From NCBI RefSeq assembly GCF_014334325.1, contig NZ_JACSET010000003.1, positions 186,001-250,000 of the forward strand: 64,000 nucleotides of DNA, written 5' to 3'. Positions 15,020-23,890 of the stretch are shown here, in pieces. The notes under the pieces are model-generated. The model saw only the letters and a list, made by a program, of their open reading frames with translations. It searched no databases and was not told where the DNA came from. The position numbers were made by a program, and so were the translations under genes. Source of the stretch: Treponema sp. Marseille-Q4130. Its GTDB lineage: Bacteria > Spirochaetota > Spirochaetia > Treponematales > Treponemataceae. Position 1 is the stretch's first letter, and every line of letters starts with the position of its first letter.

Positions 15020-18017
15020 TTTTTTTATCGTCTCGATTTTCGTATCGCTTTCGCTCAGCGCCGCAGACGGTGTCATGTGGGGCGAAAAAGATATCCGCGT
15101 CGTAAAGACGCAGTGGTTCGATATCATCTATGCTCCGGATTCCGCTGAAAGCGCCGAACATCTCGCGCGTCATGCGGATGCGATATACGAAGACGTGTGC
15201 GCGTATCTTGAAACCGAGCAATGGAAGCGCTTTCCCGTCGTCATAACGCCTGCGCAGGACGAATTCAACGCATACTATTCGCCTGCGTGCTACGATACGA
15301 TCGTTATGTACGATACGCCGGTGACGAAAAAGATCGCCGTCGCATCGGACGATTTTTTGTCGACGTTCCGACACGAGCTCACGCACGCCGTTTCGTACAA
15401 TATGAAAAATGCGTTTTGGCGCGGAGTCGGCGCGGTCTTCGGCGACATCGTGAATCCTGCATACCTGTTTATCACGCGGTCGCGGACTGAAGGCGTTGCC
15501 GTCGCATCGGAAAGTGCCGGCGGTGAAGGACGCTTGAACGACCCGTACAGCGCGCAAACGGTGCGGCAGGCAAAGATCGAAGGCTCTTTTCCGTCGCATG
15601 CCGATATCTACGGTTCGCGCGATATCTATCCGTACGATACGAATTATCATTTCGGTGCAGCGTTTGAAAATTGGATTCAAAAAACGTACGGTATGAAAAA
15701 CTACGCGCGGTTTTTATATAAGTGCGTCAACTTTCAAACGGTACACGCATCCGCCGCGTTCAAATCGGTGTACGGAATTTCCGTCAAAGAAGCGTGGAAA
15801 CATTTTTACGATTCGGTTGCCGTGCCCGCTTCCGCTGCGCAATATCCCGACCCGCTTGTCAAAGGCTCATGCAAGGATTATTTTTCCGGTACCGATAAAC
15901 GCTCGAAAGAAAACGCGCGCGCCTCACGATATGCGTCGTTCGTTTCGTGCAGCTCAGGCTTCGGCTTTACCGACGACGCAACCGGAAGTTTTTATTTTTC
16001 AAAATGGGATGCCGAACGGAAAGGCTACGATCGCGCAAAAAAAATATGTACCGTTAAAAACCTGCGTCACACATCTCTTTCGACTGACGGCGAATATGCG
16101 GCCTTCAGCGTGATGGGCGAAAGGCATGCCGTTCCGAAAAGCGAAGTGCATATCTTTAACATGAAAAACCGCTCGCGCTATACGATAAGCGAAACGGGTC
16201 TGCGCGATGCAGCCGTCGTTTTATGGAACGGCGCATATTATCTCGCGGCGGTAAAAACGAAGTCGCAGCAAAGCACGCTCACTGTCTACAAACTCGACAA
16301 AAGCGCGGACGGCAAAGTGCGCGGCGCTTCGCTTATCGCATCCCGTCCCCTCGCTCGGGGAGATGTCGCATTTACGCCGAAGGACGCAGGCGGCGGTGAG
16401 ATCGTATACGTATGCAAAAGCGGTATGAAATGGTCGATTCGATTGTATTCGATTGCGGACGGTACGGAAAAGGTATACGATGCGCCGTACGATCGCATGG
16501 TTATCGGCGACGTCTCGCTTGCAAACACGGGTAACGCTGAAAAAGTATTTACGTTTTCGTGGGCTGCCGAAGATACGATGCCGCGCTTCGGAAAATTAAT
16601 AATTAATAATTTTGATGATGGCCGAGCGGATTCCGCCGTAATGCTTTTGCAGACGGACGATGTATCCGGCGGCGTATACGATCCCGTCATGCTGCAAAAC
16701 GGCAGTATCGCATATACGGGGCATTTTTTTCGTGACAATCGCCTCTTGACTGCGGAAAACGACAGTATGGCAATGCGGGAAATCGCGCTCGACACAAAAC
16801 GCGAAAGGATTGAAAAGTCCGATACAGACAAAGCGCGATCGGCGGAAGCTGCCGACAATGTGCGAAGCGGAGAGGAGGCGGCCGGCAATCGAGACGTGCA
16901 AGCGATTTTTACCCGCTCGAAAAAATACAATCCGTTTGATTGTTATAAACGCGGCATCTTTTTGCCGGTCGGCATCGCATCGACATACGCGCAGAACACC
17001 GGCGGCAATATCACCGGCAGAATTTTGCCGCTGGGTTTCACTTACGCGTCCAATAATCCGTGGTCGTCGAAAATCGCAATCGCGAGCGGCGGCTACAGTA
17101 TTCTTTCAAACAGCGGATCGATCGAAACGCGCTTCCAAAGCGGAACGGCGACTTCGCTTTTCAAATATTCGTTCAGCAATCAAATCGAATTCGACCGTCG
17201 CGGATTTAAGCAGACGGCTCACACGGTGAATCTTTCGTCGACGATCCCCGTCGGAAACCTATCTCGCCTCACTTTCGAAAACGCTGCAAATATATTGTTC
17301 GGAAGGCAAAACCGCACGGAATTTCCGAAAGGTTTCACATCGCTTTTCGGCGCGCTCGAAGATGACGACGCTTTACCGATGTTTATCGCAATTAATAAAT
17401 TATCCGTCGGCTATTCGAATATTCATAAAACCGGTGCGGGCGTATACGAGAAAGCGGGCTTTGCCGCAGGCGCATCATATATTGCCGAATACGAATCCGA
17501 GCAGGGAACACCTTTTTCGCAGGATAACGTATATCAAAACATTTCCGTCAATGCCGCTCTGCGTTCGCCGCGTCTTTTGCCGTATGCGTGCCGCTGTGAT
17601 TATACGTATAATTTTCCGTTTGCGCTCGGCACACAGCTTTTTCCGAGCAGATCGACTTTTATTAAAAATAGTGTCGAGTTTATTTTGTTTGCAGGCGAAG
17701 TACAAAAAGCGATCCCGCTTTTCTACGTAAACCGCTGGGCACTGCGTGCATCGTATACCGGTCGTTTCGATTATACGGGCGGCACATCGTGGGATTTTTT
17801 TGATACGCCGCATCTTGTACGAAATCTTTTTTCGGGCGAAATGCGCTATTGCGATTCGGCCGTGCTGTCCGCGTCGCTGACCTTTACACCGAACTTCGGC
17901 GCCGCAGCAACGCCGCTTTTGACATCGACCCTGCGCGCGGGTTTGCGTTATGTCATCCGTGAAACTAAAAAGCAAAATTATTTTGCATTCGAATTCGGCT
18001 GGAATCTTGCTTATTAA
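15000..18017 (+). CDS. Large secreted zinc metallopeptidase (HELTH) with probable outer-membrane C-terminus
   Basis: 1005 residues starting MKKIIINFFIVSIFVSLSLSAADG, a clear signal peptide cleaved near residue 23. Around residue 120 is FRHELTHAVSYN, the HExxH zinc site, followed by RTEGVAVASE with the third ligand Glu, a peptidase-MA-like gluzincin arrangement. The middle (about residues 290-640) has repeated short beta segments suggesting a propeller. The last 300 residues alternate aromatic and polar residues and end FAFEFGWNLAY, like an outer-membrane beta-barrel strand with a terminal aromatic. It probably acts at the cell envelope. An AATTAATAATTAATAATT tract lies inside the gene at 16594. 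Confidence 0.8.
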   Translation: MKKIIINFFIVSIFVSLSLSAADGVMWGEKDIRVVKTQWFDIIYAPDSAESAEHLARHADAIYEDVCAYLETEQWKRFPVVITPAQDEFNAYYSPACYDTIVMYDTPVTKKIAVASDDFLSTFRHELTHAVSYNMKNAFWRGVGAVFGDIVNPAYLFITRSRTEGVAVASESAGGEGRLNDPYSAQTVRQAKIEGSFPSHADIYGSRDIYPYDTNYHFGAAFENWIQKTYGMKNYARFLYKCVNFQTVHASAAFKSVYGISVKEAWKHFYDSVAVPASAAQYPDPLVKGSCKDYFSGTDKRSKENARASRYASFVSCSSGFGFTDDATGSFYFSKWDAERKGYDRAKKICTVKNLRHTSLSTDGEYAAFSVMGERHAVPKSEVHIFNMKNRSRYTISETGLRDAAVVLWNGAYYLAAVKTKSQQSTLTVYKLDKSADGKVRGASLIASRPLARGDVAFTPKDAGGGEIVYVCKSGMKWSIRLYSIADGTEKVYDAPYDRMVIGDVSLANTGNAEKVFTFSWAAEDTMPRFGKLIINNFDDGRADSAVMLLQTDDVSGGVYDPVMLQNGSIAYTGHFFRDNRLLTAENDSMAMREIALDTKRERIEKSDTDKARSAEAADNVRSGEEAAGNRDVQAIFTRSKKYNPFDCYKRGIFLPVGIASTYAQNTGGNITGRILPLGFTYASNNPWSSKIAIASGGYSILSNSGSIETRFQSGTATSLFKYSFSNQIEFDRRGFKQTAHTVNLSSTIPVGNLSRLTFENAANILFGRQNRTEFPKGFTSLFGALEDDDALPMFIAINKLSVGYSNIHKTGAGVYEKAGFAAGASYIAEYESEQGTPFSQDNVYQNISVNAALRSPRLLPYACRCDYTYNFPFALGTQLFPSRSTFIKNSVEFILFAGEVQKAIPLFYVNRWALRASYTGRFDYTGGTSWDFFDTPHLVRNLFSGEMRYCDSAVLSASLTFTPNFGAAATPLLTSTLRAGLRYVIRETKKQNYFAFEFGWNLAY

Positions 18018-18029
18018 ACGAATAAGGGC

Positions 18030-18064
18030 GCGGGGAAAAGAAACCGTCGGTGTCGTTTCCCCGC
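18030..18064 (+). terminator. Hairpin terminator after the metallopeptidase
   Basis: GCGGGGAAA / TTTCCCCGC with a 17-base loop, 12 bp after the stop codon. There is no long T tract. Confidence 0.6.
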
Positions 18065-18095
18065 AAACCTCTGCATGTTCTTTTATTGTCCATAA

Positions 18096-18231
18096 AATTC
18101 AACAGTCGAACAAAATATCAATTTTGGAGACTGTTGAATTAGTGCGCGCAAGCGCACATGTATATCCGCGAGTTTTCCGAAGGGAAACTCGAAGTTAAAT
18201 TGAACGGCGCTATTTCAGACGTTCAATTTAA
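18096..18231 (+). repeat. Four-hairpin structured repeat, copy R1
   Basis: Four successive hairpins: AATTCAACAGTC/GACTGTTGAATT (12 bp, with an inner CAAAAT-atca-ATTTTG), GTGCGC-GCAA-GCGCAC (18142-18157), CGAGTTT...AAACTCG (18169-18191) and TTAAATTGAACG/CGTTCAATTTAA (18195-18231). The last stem supplies the final codons and stop of the ketosynthase gene on the other strand. Copies R2-R4 lie at 60.9-61.3 kb. Confidence 0.85.
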
Positions 18232-19491
18232 ACCTTCGATCTTTTTAAACACGAGCGATGTGTTGACGCCGCCGAACGCGAAGTTGTTCGACATAACACA
18301 GTCGCACGAGATTTCACGCCCCGCACCTTTGATATAGTCGAGAGGCGCACATTCTGGATCGTCGTTTGTAAGATTGCAGTTCGGATGGAACCAGCCTTCG
18401 TTCATCATATTGATCGTAAGCCACGCTTCAACGCAGCCGCACGCGCCGAGCGTATGACCGATAAAGCTCTTCGTCGAAGAGATCGGCACCGCGCGTTTGA
18501 ACACCGAATACACAGCCTGCGATTCCGATATGTCGCCGTGGCTCGTCGCCGTGCCGTGCGCGTTGATATAAGCGATTTTGCTTTCGTCGATACCCGCGTC
18601 TTCAAGCGCCATCGAAAGCGCAAGCGCCTGCGTCGCAGCGTTCGGGCTTGTGATGTGCGTGCCGTCCGCGTTCGTCGCAAAGCCCGCGACTTCCGCATAC
18701 ATTTTCGCACCGCGCTTTACGGCGTGTTCCATATCTTCCAAAATCAGCGTACCCGCTCCTTCGCCGATAACAAGGCCGTCTCTGTCTTTGTCAAAGGGCT
18801 TCGGAGTCGCTTCGGGAGTTTTATTGAGGATGCTCGTAGCGCCGAGCGTATCGAAAATCGCAGCGTCGGGAGGAGAAAGCTCTTCCGCACCGCCCGCGAT
18901 CATGATTTCCGCCCTGCCGTCTTCGATCGCTTCGTACGCATAGCCGATCGCCTGACTTCCCGACGTACACGCGGTATCGGTTACGATGATGCGTCCGCGT
19001 ATTTGATAATAGACGCTCAAATTGCACGCGTTCGTCTGCGGCATCGCTTTGATATAGGTTTGCGAATCGAGCTTCGACGTGTCGCCCGTTTCCATCATGT
19101 CGGCGATATCCATAATCGCGTCCATGCTTCCCATGCACGTGCCGTATGAAATGCCGGTGCGGCCGCTCTTCAATTCGTCGATGACGTCTCCGTCGTCTTT
19201 TAACAATCCCGCCATTTTAAGCGCGTCTTCGGTCGATACGAGCGACAAGAGCGCGACGCGTCCCATGCCGCGAATCTTTTTCCGCGGAAACGACGGAAGC
19301 GCTTCTTCATACGGGCACGCAAGGCGCGTGTTCATCTTTTCGTAGCGTTCCCAATCGCTCATATATTTGATGCAGTTTTTGCCGGACTGCAGTTTTGCAA
19401 AAGCCGTCTGCCAGTCGCGGCCGAGAGCGGTCAGCATACCGCCACCCGTTACGACGACCCGCCGCTTTCCGTTCGGTTTTGTATACGTCAT
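18223..19491 (-). CDS. Beta-ketoacyl-ACP synthase (APE-type, last gene of the operon)
   Basis: 422 residues from ATG 19491 (GAGGT seven bases upstream). FabF-type thiolase fold with the complete Cys-His-His triad: VTDTACTSGSQ, NAHGTATSHGD and FIGHTLGACG. It condenses malonyl-ACP with a growing acyl-ACP. Position after KS, dehydratase and ketoreductase corresponds to apeR in proteobacterial aryl-polyene clusters. The last residues and stop codon come from the structured repeat at 18195-18231, so the original C-terminus may have been altered slightly. Confidence 0.92.
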   Translation of the reverse strand: MTYTKPNGKRRVVVTGGGMLTALGRDWQTAFAKLQSGKNCIKYMSDWERYEKMNTRLACPYEEALPSFPRKKIRGMGRVALLSLVSTEDALKMAGLLKDDGDVIDELKSGRTGISYGTCMGSMDAIMDIADMMETGDTSKLDSQTYIKAMPQTNACNLSVYYQIRGRIIVTDTACTSGSQAIGYAYEAIEDGRAEIMIAGGAEELSPPDAAIFDTLGATSILNKTPEATPKPFDKDRDGLVIGEGAGTLILEDMEHAVKRGAKMYAEVAGFATNADGTHITSPNAATQALALSMALEDAGIDESKIAYINAHGTATSHGDISESQAVYSVFKRAVPISSTKSFIGHTLGACGCVEAWLTINMMNEGWFHPNCNLTNDDPECAPLDYIKGAGREISCDCVMSNNFAFGGVNTSLVFKKIEGLN

Positions 19492-19856
19492 AGTTAACCT
19501 CGCTTGTAATTTTAGCATAAATACGTACGCGTATCAACGAAAAGTCAGGGCAGGGCAACCGCACCGGACGCCATATTCTCTAAAAAACAGCACGTACCGC
19601 AAAAAAAGCGGCTGCACTCCCGGCAACAGCCCTGCCGTTCGCCGCGGCAGACCGTAATCGGAATCGGACTGCGCGAATTTTTTCCAAAAAAATTCGCTTG
19701 CCATCGGTCTGAGCGGCTCGGCGGCAGTTCCGCTGCCTCGCGTTCCGCCTTTTTATTTACTTATACGTTCTTTTTCCGTACATACATTTCCGGTACGGTT
19801 GTCCTGCAAAAGCTGCACACGCAACAATTATACGACACTGAATTATTAATTAATAA
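19492..19856. other. 365-bp gene-free spacer inside the biosynthetic operon
   Basis: No credible gene. It holds a hairpin GCGAATTTTTT / AAAAAAATTCGC (19673-19697) and a GC-rich block at about 19614-19652 (cggcaacagccctgccgt...) that recurs with differences at 45994-46031. The long spacer is unusual between two genes otherwise expected in one operon. Confidence 0.6.
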
Positions 19857-19858
19857 TT
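19841..19858. repeat. AT-rich palindrome AATTATTAATTAATAATT
   Basis: An 18-bp perfect palindrome overlapping the stop codon of the ketoreductase gene, related to the one at 14046. Confidence 0.6.
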
Positions 19859-20597
19859 AATGGATGCCGCCGTCGACGGCGATCACTTGCCGCGTGATAT
19901 ACGATGCGCTCTCCGACAGCAAAAACACCGCGAGAGAGGCGACTTCTTCGGGCTTTCCCGCCCTCGCCATCGGAATGGTCTGCATGATGATCTTTTTCGC
20001 TTCTTCGTTGATCGCGGCCGTCATATCCGTTTCGATAACGCCGGGAGCGATCGTGTTTACGGTGATGTGACGGCTCGCAAGTTCGACCGCAAGCGCTTTT
20101 GCCGCTCCGATGATCCCCGCCTTCGACGCGCTGTAATTCGTCTGTCCGCGGTTTCCCATGATGCCGCTCACCGACGACACGGCGATGATACGTCCTTTCT
20201 TTTTGCGCGCCATCGGCATGACAAGGGGCTGGATCACATTGAAAAAGCTGTCGAGATTCGTGCGGATAACCGCGTCCCAATCCTCTCCGGTCAATCCGAC
20301 GAAAGTGTTGTCCCTCGTGATACCCGCATTGCTCACCACACCCCACAGCGCTCCGTGTTTTTCAGTGAGCGTGTCGAGCTTCGCCTTGCAGTCCGCTCTG
20401 TCGGCGACGTTGAACTGTACGAGCTCGCCTTCTCCGCCGGAAGCCGTAATCAGCGAAAGGGTTTCTTCAGCTTTTTCTTTTCCGTGATTGTAGTGGCAAA
20501 TAACATAGTAGTCGGCTTTCGCCGCTTCAACTGCGATCGCGCGCCCGATCCCGCCCGACGCTCCGGTAACGATTATTTTTTTCGCTTCATCCGCCAT
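19857..20597 (-). CDS. 3-oxoacyl-ACP reductase (FabG-like, APE-type)
   Basis: 246 residues, a classical short-chain dehydrogenase. It has NADPH-binding TGASGGIGRAIA near residue 11, NAG at residue 91, catalytic Ser in VSSVSGIMG, and YSASKAG with Tyr and Lys; it ends IAVDGGIH. It reduces beta-ketoacyl-ACP, the second step of each polyene extension cycle. Gene order matches apeQ. ATG 20597 follows CAGGAG. Confidence 0.93.
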   Translation of the reverse strand: MADEAKKIIVTGASGGIGRAIAVEAAKADYYVICHYNHGKEKAEETLSLITASGGEGELVQFNVADRADCKAKLDTLTEKHGALWGVVSNAGITRDNTFVGLTGEDWDAVIRTNLDSFFNVIQPLVMPMARKKKGRIIAVSSVSGIMGNRGQTNYSASKAGIIGAAKALAVELASRHITVNTIAPGVIETDMTAAINEEAKKIIMQTIPMARAGKPEEVASLAVFLLSESASYITRQVIAVDGGIH

Positions 20598-20651
20598 AAA
20601 AAACTCCTGATTCGATTTTTACCGCACCGCTTGCGGCAAATCGTTTATCGG

Positions 20652-21155
20652 TTATTCGTCTTTAAATAAATTCATAATATCTTCCGTTTCCATAACGGTT
20701 ATCGTCGATGAAACGGCAGGTGCCCCGTCCGATGCCGATGCAAAAAGTTCGCAGTTATAGCTGTACGTCATTTCGGCGCGGTAGTCTTCTTTTATCTTCA
20801 TCACGATAGTCGTGCCGCTTTTCAGATACGGAACGGCCGCTTTGAATTTGCTGACGCTTAAAATAAAACCGGGACGAGGATAACGGCCGAGCGCTTTATT
20901 CGTGATGCCCGTCAGCGCCGAAATGCCCTGCGCCATAAATTCGAAGCCCGCCCATGTCGGCACGCCGTCGGATGCGGCTTCGTAAAAGATGCACTCCGGC
21001 GTAATATCGTATTCGCTCGTAATCGTATGCGCTTCCGTGTCGTGCTGCGTTACGCGGCTGAGCAAAAACATCTTTCCCTTGTGCGGCAAGAGATCGATCA
21101 GCACGTCGCGCTCGATGCGCTGCGGCAAATTTTCACGTATCGTTTCGCTTTCCAT
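20652..21155 (-). CDS. Hotdog-fold 3-hydroxyacyl-ACP dehydratase (ApeP-like)
   Basis: 167 residues with the ApeP-type start IDLLPHKGKMFLLSRV and the helix GVPTWAGFEFMAQGISAL, in which the Glu matches the catalytic acid. It should dehydrate 3-hydroxyacyl-ACP to the enoyl form without later reduction, giving conjugated double bonds. It lies 62 bp downstream of the second ketosynthase in the apeP position. ATG 21155 follows CAGGAG. Confidence 0.85.
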   Translation of the reverse strand: MESETIRENLPQRIERDVLIDLLPHKGKMFLLSRVTQHDTEAHTITSEYDITPECIFYEAASDGVPTWAGFEFMAQGISALTGITNKALGRYPRPGFILSVSKFKAAVPYLKSGTTIVMKIKEDYRAEMTYSYNCELFASASDGAPAVSSTITVMETEDIMNLFKDE

Positions 21156-21216
21156 AGTTCTCCTGTTTTTCTATCCGTACACGCTGCACTGTGCGATCGC
21201 GGTTCACCGGACACAA

Positions 21217-22425
21217 TCACGTCAAACCCAGCACCAGGCTCGCATTCGCACCGCCGAACGCAAAGGAATTCGACATACAGATTTTTACACGCCCGGTCCG
21301 CTTTGCACCGACGGCACCCGCAATATTCAAAGGCGGCAGATCCGGATCGTACTCGCCGTCCCATACGTGTTTTGGCAGTGCGATATCGTTTCCGGTTTTT
21401 TCCGCGTTTTGAACCAATGCAGTATAGCATATTGCAGCTTCCAATGCACCCGCCGCACCGAGCGTATGCCCCGTAAGCGGTTTCGTAGAACCGACGGGAA
21501 CGGTATGATCGGCAAACACTTCGGCGACGGCTTTCGCTTCCATCGCGTCGTTGAATTTCGTACCCGTTCCGTGCAGATTGATATAATCGATTTGATCGGG
21601 CATGAGTTTCGCACGGGCAAGCGCCGCTTTCATTGCACGCGCGGCTCCCGCACCGGAAGGATCGGGGGACGTCATGTGATAGGCGTCCGCGCTTTCTCCC
21701 CAGCCGAAAAGCCGCACAAGTGCGCCGTATTTCGGAGCATCCCTCGTCATAACGAAAAACGCCGCCCCTTCTCCAAGCGTGATGCCTTTCCGGTTTGCGC
21801 TGAGCGGATTCGTTATCTCCGGCGAAACGGCTTCGAGCGAATCGAAACCGAGAAGCACCGTATCGGATGCGACATCGACACCGCCTGCGATCACCGCGTC
21901 CGCAAGTCCGCTTTTTAACAATTCCGCAGCTTTGATAATCGCACCGGCGCTCGACGAACACGCAGTGCTGAAAGCAAGCGAGGGTCCGCGTATGCCGTAC
22001 TTTTCCGCCACGTAAGTCGCCGCATAATCGGCGCCCTGCACTTCAAGCGTATACCCTGCGGGAAAGACTCCGTCCGCGATAAAAGCCGCGTGAGCGGGAA
22101 GCGAAAGTTCCGTACCGTTGTCGCACGAACCGACACAAACGGCAACACGGGAGGGACCGTACGCCGAAAGCGCGCCCAAGATTTCCCTCTCGATTTGAAC
22201 GAGCGCCGCATCTTCGAGACGGATACATCGCATATCGAAGCGTGCCGCCGTTTTGCGCAAGACCCCGTCGTCCGCCCGACCGACAAAAAATTCTTTGCCG
22301 GAAAGAGCGCGTAGTTTTTTTATGCCCGATCGATCGCCTGCAACACACGAGCGCCACAATTCATCGACCGAAGAACCCGCCGCACACACGACGCCGGGCT
22401 TTGAAAGATACACCGGATCCGTCAC
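21217..22425 (-). CDS. Beta-ketoacyl-ACP synthase (APE-type)
   Basis: 402 residues, shorter and more divergent than FabF but with an intact triad: FSTACSSSAGA (Cys), NLHGTGTKFND (His) and LTGHTLGAAGA (His). It starts with GTG 22425, overlapping the lipoprotein stop by GTGA and preceded by GGAGG, so translation is coupled. The order lipoprotein-KS-dehydratase-reductase-KS matches apeN-apeO-apeP-apeQ-apeR. Confidence 0.92.
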   Translation of the reverse strand: MTDPVYLSKPGVVCAAGSSVDELWRSCVAGDRSGIKKLRALSGKEFFVGRADDGVLRKTAARFDMRCIRLEDAALVQIEREILGALSAYGPSRVAVCVGSCDNGTELSLPAHAAFIADGVFPAGYTLEVQGADYAATYVAEKYGIRGPSLAFSTACSSSAGAIIKAAELLKSGLADAVIAGGVDVASDTVLLGFDSLEAVSPEITNPLSANRKGITLGEGAAFFVMTRDAPKYGALVRLFGWGESADAYHMTSPDPSGAGAARAMKAALARAKLMPDQIDYINLHGTGTKFNDAMEAKAVAEVFADHTVPVGSTKPLTGHTLGAAGALEAAICYTALVQNAEKTGNDIALPKHVWDGEYDPDLPPLNIAGAVGAKRTGRVKICMSNSFAFGGANASLVLGLT

Positions 22426-23078
22426 AACGCCTCCGTGAGATGATATTCATAGCCGCGGAGATGGTTGATGATGCTCACCGAAGAAGATGTAATCGATATC
22501 TCTTCGATGCATTTTTTGCCGCTCATAATCCTGCGCAATTCCATGCCGTCGTCCTTCGTAACGGTAAGATCAAGCCCCGCACGGTGCAGCGACCCTGCGA
22601 CCGCATCCGCATCGTAATAGGCGAATTGAATATCCGCGACGATATACTGCGCTTTGAGAGAGGCCGGCAGCACCGCCGACGCAAGCGAAAGTTCATTGCC
22701 CGTATACGTGAGCGTACCCATATCCGAACCGAAATCATTCAGCAGATTAATAAAAATACCGCCTTCGTTCGCCTGTATAAACGCCTGCATATAAAAGGAC
22801 GAAGTGCCGAAACTGCCGGTAAACATATACAGAGCATCGATCGGCGAGACCATATCTTCGGGCGGAAGCAGATCGACGACGCGCGTATTCGTAACGTGCA
22901 CCGGATAACGCATAGAACGCCCTTTTACCGCAGCGCAGGAAGCGAAGATCGCAAGCAGCAATAGCGCAGACACGAGGCGCAGCGCATTTTTGAAAATGGG
23001 CGCATGCCTACACGATCGTCCGGCAGCGAGCACATCGAAACGCGATGTTTCGGCCGTGCGCATTTTTTGCGTAATCAT
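22422..23078 (-). CDS. DUF3261 lipoprotein of aryl-polyene clusters (ApeN-like)
   Basis: 218 residues. A hydrophobic segment ends in the lipobox LAIFASC, predicting a lipoprotein. The rest (QYIVADIQFAYYDADAVA..., INHLRGYEYHL) matches DUF3261, a family found almost only in aryl-polyene clusters and thought to help place the product in the outer membrane. The start is uncertain: ATG 23078 lies at the predicted transcription start (leaderless), ATG 23063 is an alternative, and the segment before the signal is unusually long. Confidence 0.75.
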   Translation of the reverse strand: MITQKMRTAETSRFDVLAAGRSCRHAPIFKNALRLVSALLLLAIFASCAAVKGRSMRYPVHVTNTRVVDLLPPEDMVSPIDALYMFTGSFGTSSFYMQAFIQANEGGIFINLLNDFGSDMGTLTYTGNELSLASAVLPASLKAQYIVADIQFAYYDADAVAGSLHRAGLDLTVTKDDGMELRRIMSGKKCIEEISITSSSVSIINHLRGYEYHLTEAL

Positions 23079-23084
23079 GCGCTC

Positions 23085-23113
23085 ATTGTAAATTGTATGG
23101 CGCGCTTTGTCAA
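23085..23113 (-). promoter_or_regulatory. Consensus promoter for the detached half of the APE operon
   Basis: On the minus strand TTGACA (23113-23108), a 17-base spacer and TACAAT (23090-23085), placing the start of transcription at the first ATG of the lipoprotein gene. It lies exactly where the operon was separated from its upstream half. Confidence 0.7.
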
Positions 23114-23209
23114 ACTCGCAGGAGGGAAGCTGAGGAAGGAAGCAAGGCGCAGCGGCGGGGCGGAAGATAGGGCACAGTCAAAAGGCGGGGAAAATTATCG
23201 CCGTCAGCT

Positions 23210-23890
23210 TCACGCCGTTATTATTCTTAAAATCCCGTCTTTTAATTCCTGCTTTTTTGCGGGCGTAAGTCCGCTTTTGTCGTGCAAGTCGAGCGTGTCG
23301 GCAAGGCGCATCGGATTTTTTTTGCACACGAAAATAACGTCGGCAACCGAAAGCGCTTCTTCGATGTCGTGCGTAACGAATAAAATCGTATTGTTTTCTT
23401 TTTGATGGATCGCAAGCAAATCGGCAATCATCTTATGCCTGATGCCGTAGTCGAGCGACTTGAACGGTTCGTCCATAAGCAAAAGCTCACTGCCGTAATA
23501 AAGAGCGCGCGCAATCGAACAGCGCTGCTTCATACCGCCGCTCAGTTCGTCAGGGTAATAGCGCTCGAATCCGGTAAGGCCCGCCATATCGATAAAGCGC
23601 TGCACTTCTTTATCATCGCCTTCGGGATTTACCGATTTGATATTTTGCGCGACGGTCAGCCAAGGAAGAATCCTGTCTTCCTGAAACACATAGCCGATTT
23701 TTTTCCCGCCCGTTTGCAACGAGCCTTCAAAATTCGTATCGAGACCCGCGACGATATTGAGCAGCGTCGACTTTCCACAGCCGGAAGGCCCGACGATAAC
23801 TGCGATGTCGCCGCCGCGCACAAAAAAAGAAAGACGGTCGATAACCGTTTTGCCGTTGTAGATTTTTTTAAGATTGTTTACGCTGAGCAT
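23210..23890 (-). CDS. ABC transporter ATP-binding protein (nitrate/sulfonate/taurine type)
   Basis: 226 residues from ATG 23890 (GAAGGAAC upstream), starting inside the permease gene. Walker A GPSGCGKSTLLN, signature ELSGGMKQRCSIARAL, Walker B LLLMDEPFKSLDY and the H-loop FVTHDIEEA are all present. It powers the adjacent permease; the SsuB/TauB/NrtD group is the closest. Last gene of a three-gene operon on the minus strand. Confidence 0.92.
   Translation of the reverse strand: MLSVNNLKKIYNGKTVIDRLSFFVRGGDIAVIVGPSGCGKSTLLNIVAGLDTNFEGSLQTGGKKIGYVFQEDRILPWLTVAQNIKSVNPEGDDKEVQRFIDMAGLTGFERYYPDELSGGMKQRCSIARALYYGSELLLMDEPFKSLDYGIRHKMIADLLAIHQKENNTILFVTHDIEEALSVADVIFVCKKNPMRLADTLDLHDKSGLTPAKKQELKDGILRIITA

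Noticed and set aside
14808-15680. 290-codon minus-strand frame opposite the metallopeptidase start
   Set aside because: Arg/His-rich shadow; it would run through the signal peptide and HELTH region of a clear gene.
23114-23209. Remnant of the exporter's missing C-terminus before the DUF3261 gene
   Set aside because: I translated the 130-bp spacer on the minus strand and found no membrane-helix sequence convincingly like an MMPL C-terminus, only Pro/Ser/Leu-rich chance frames.
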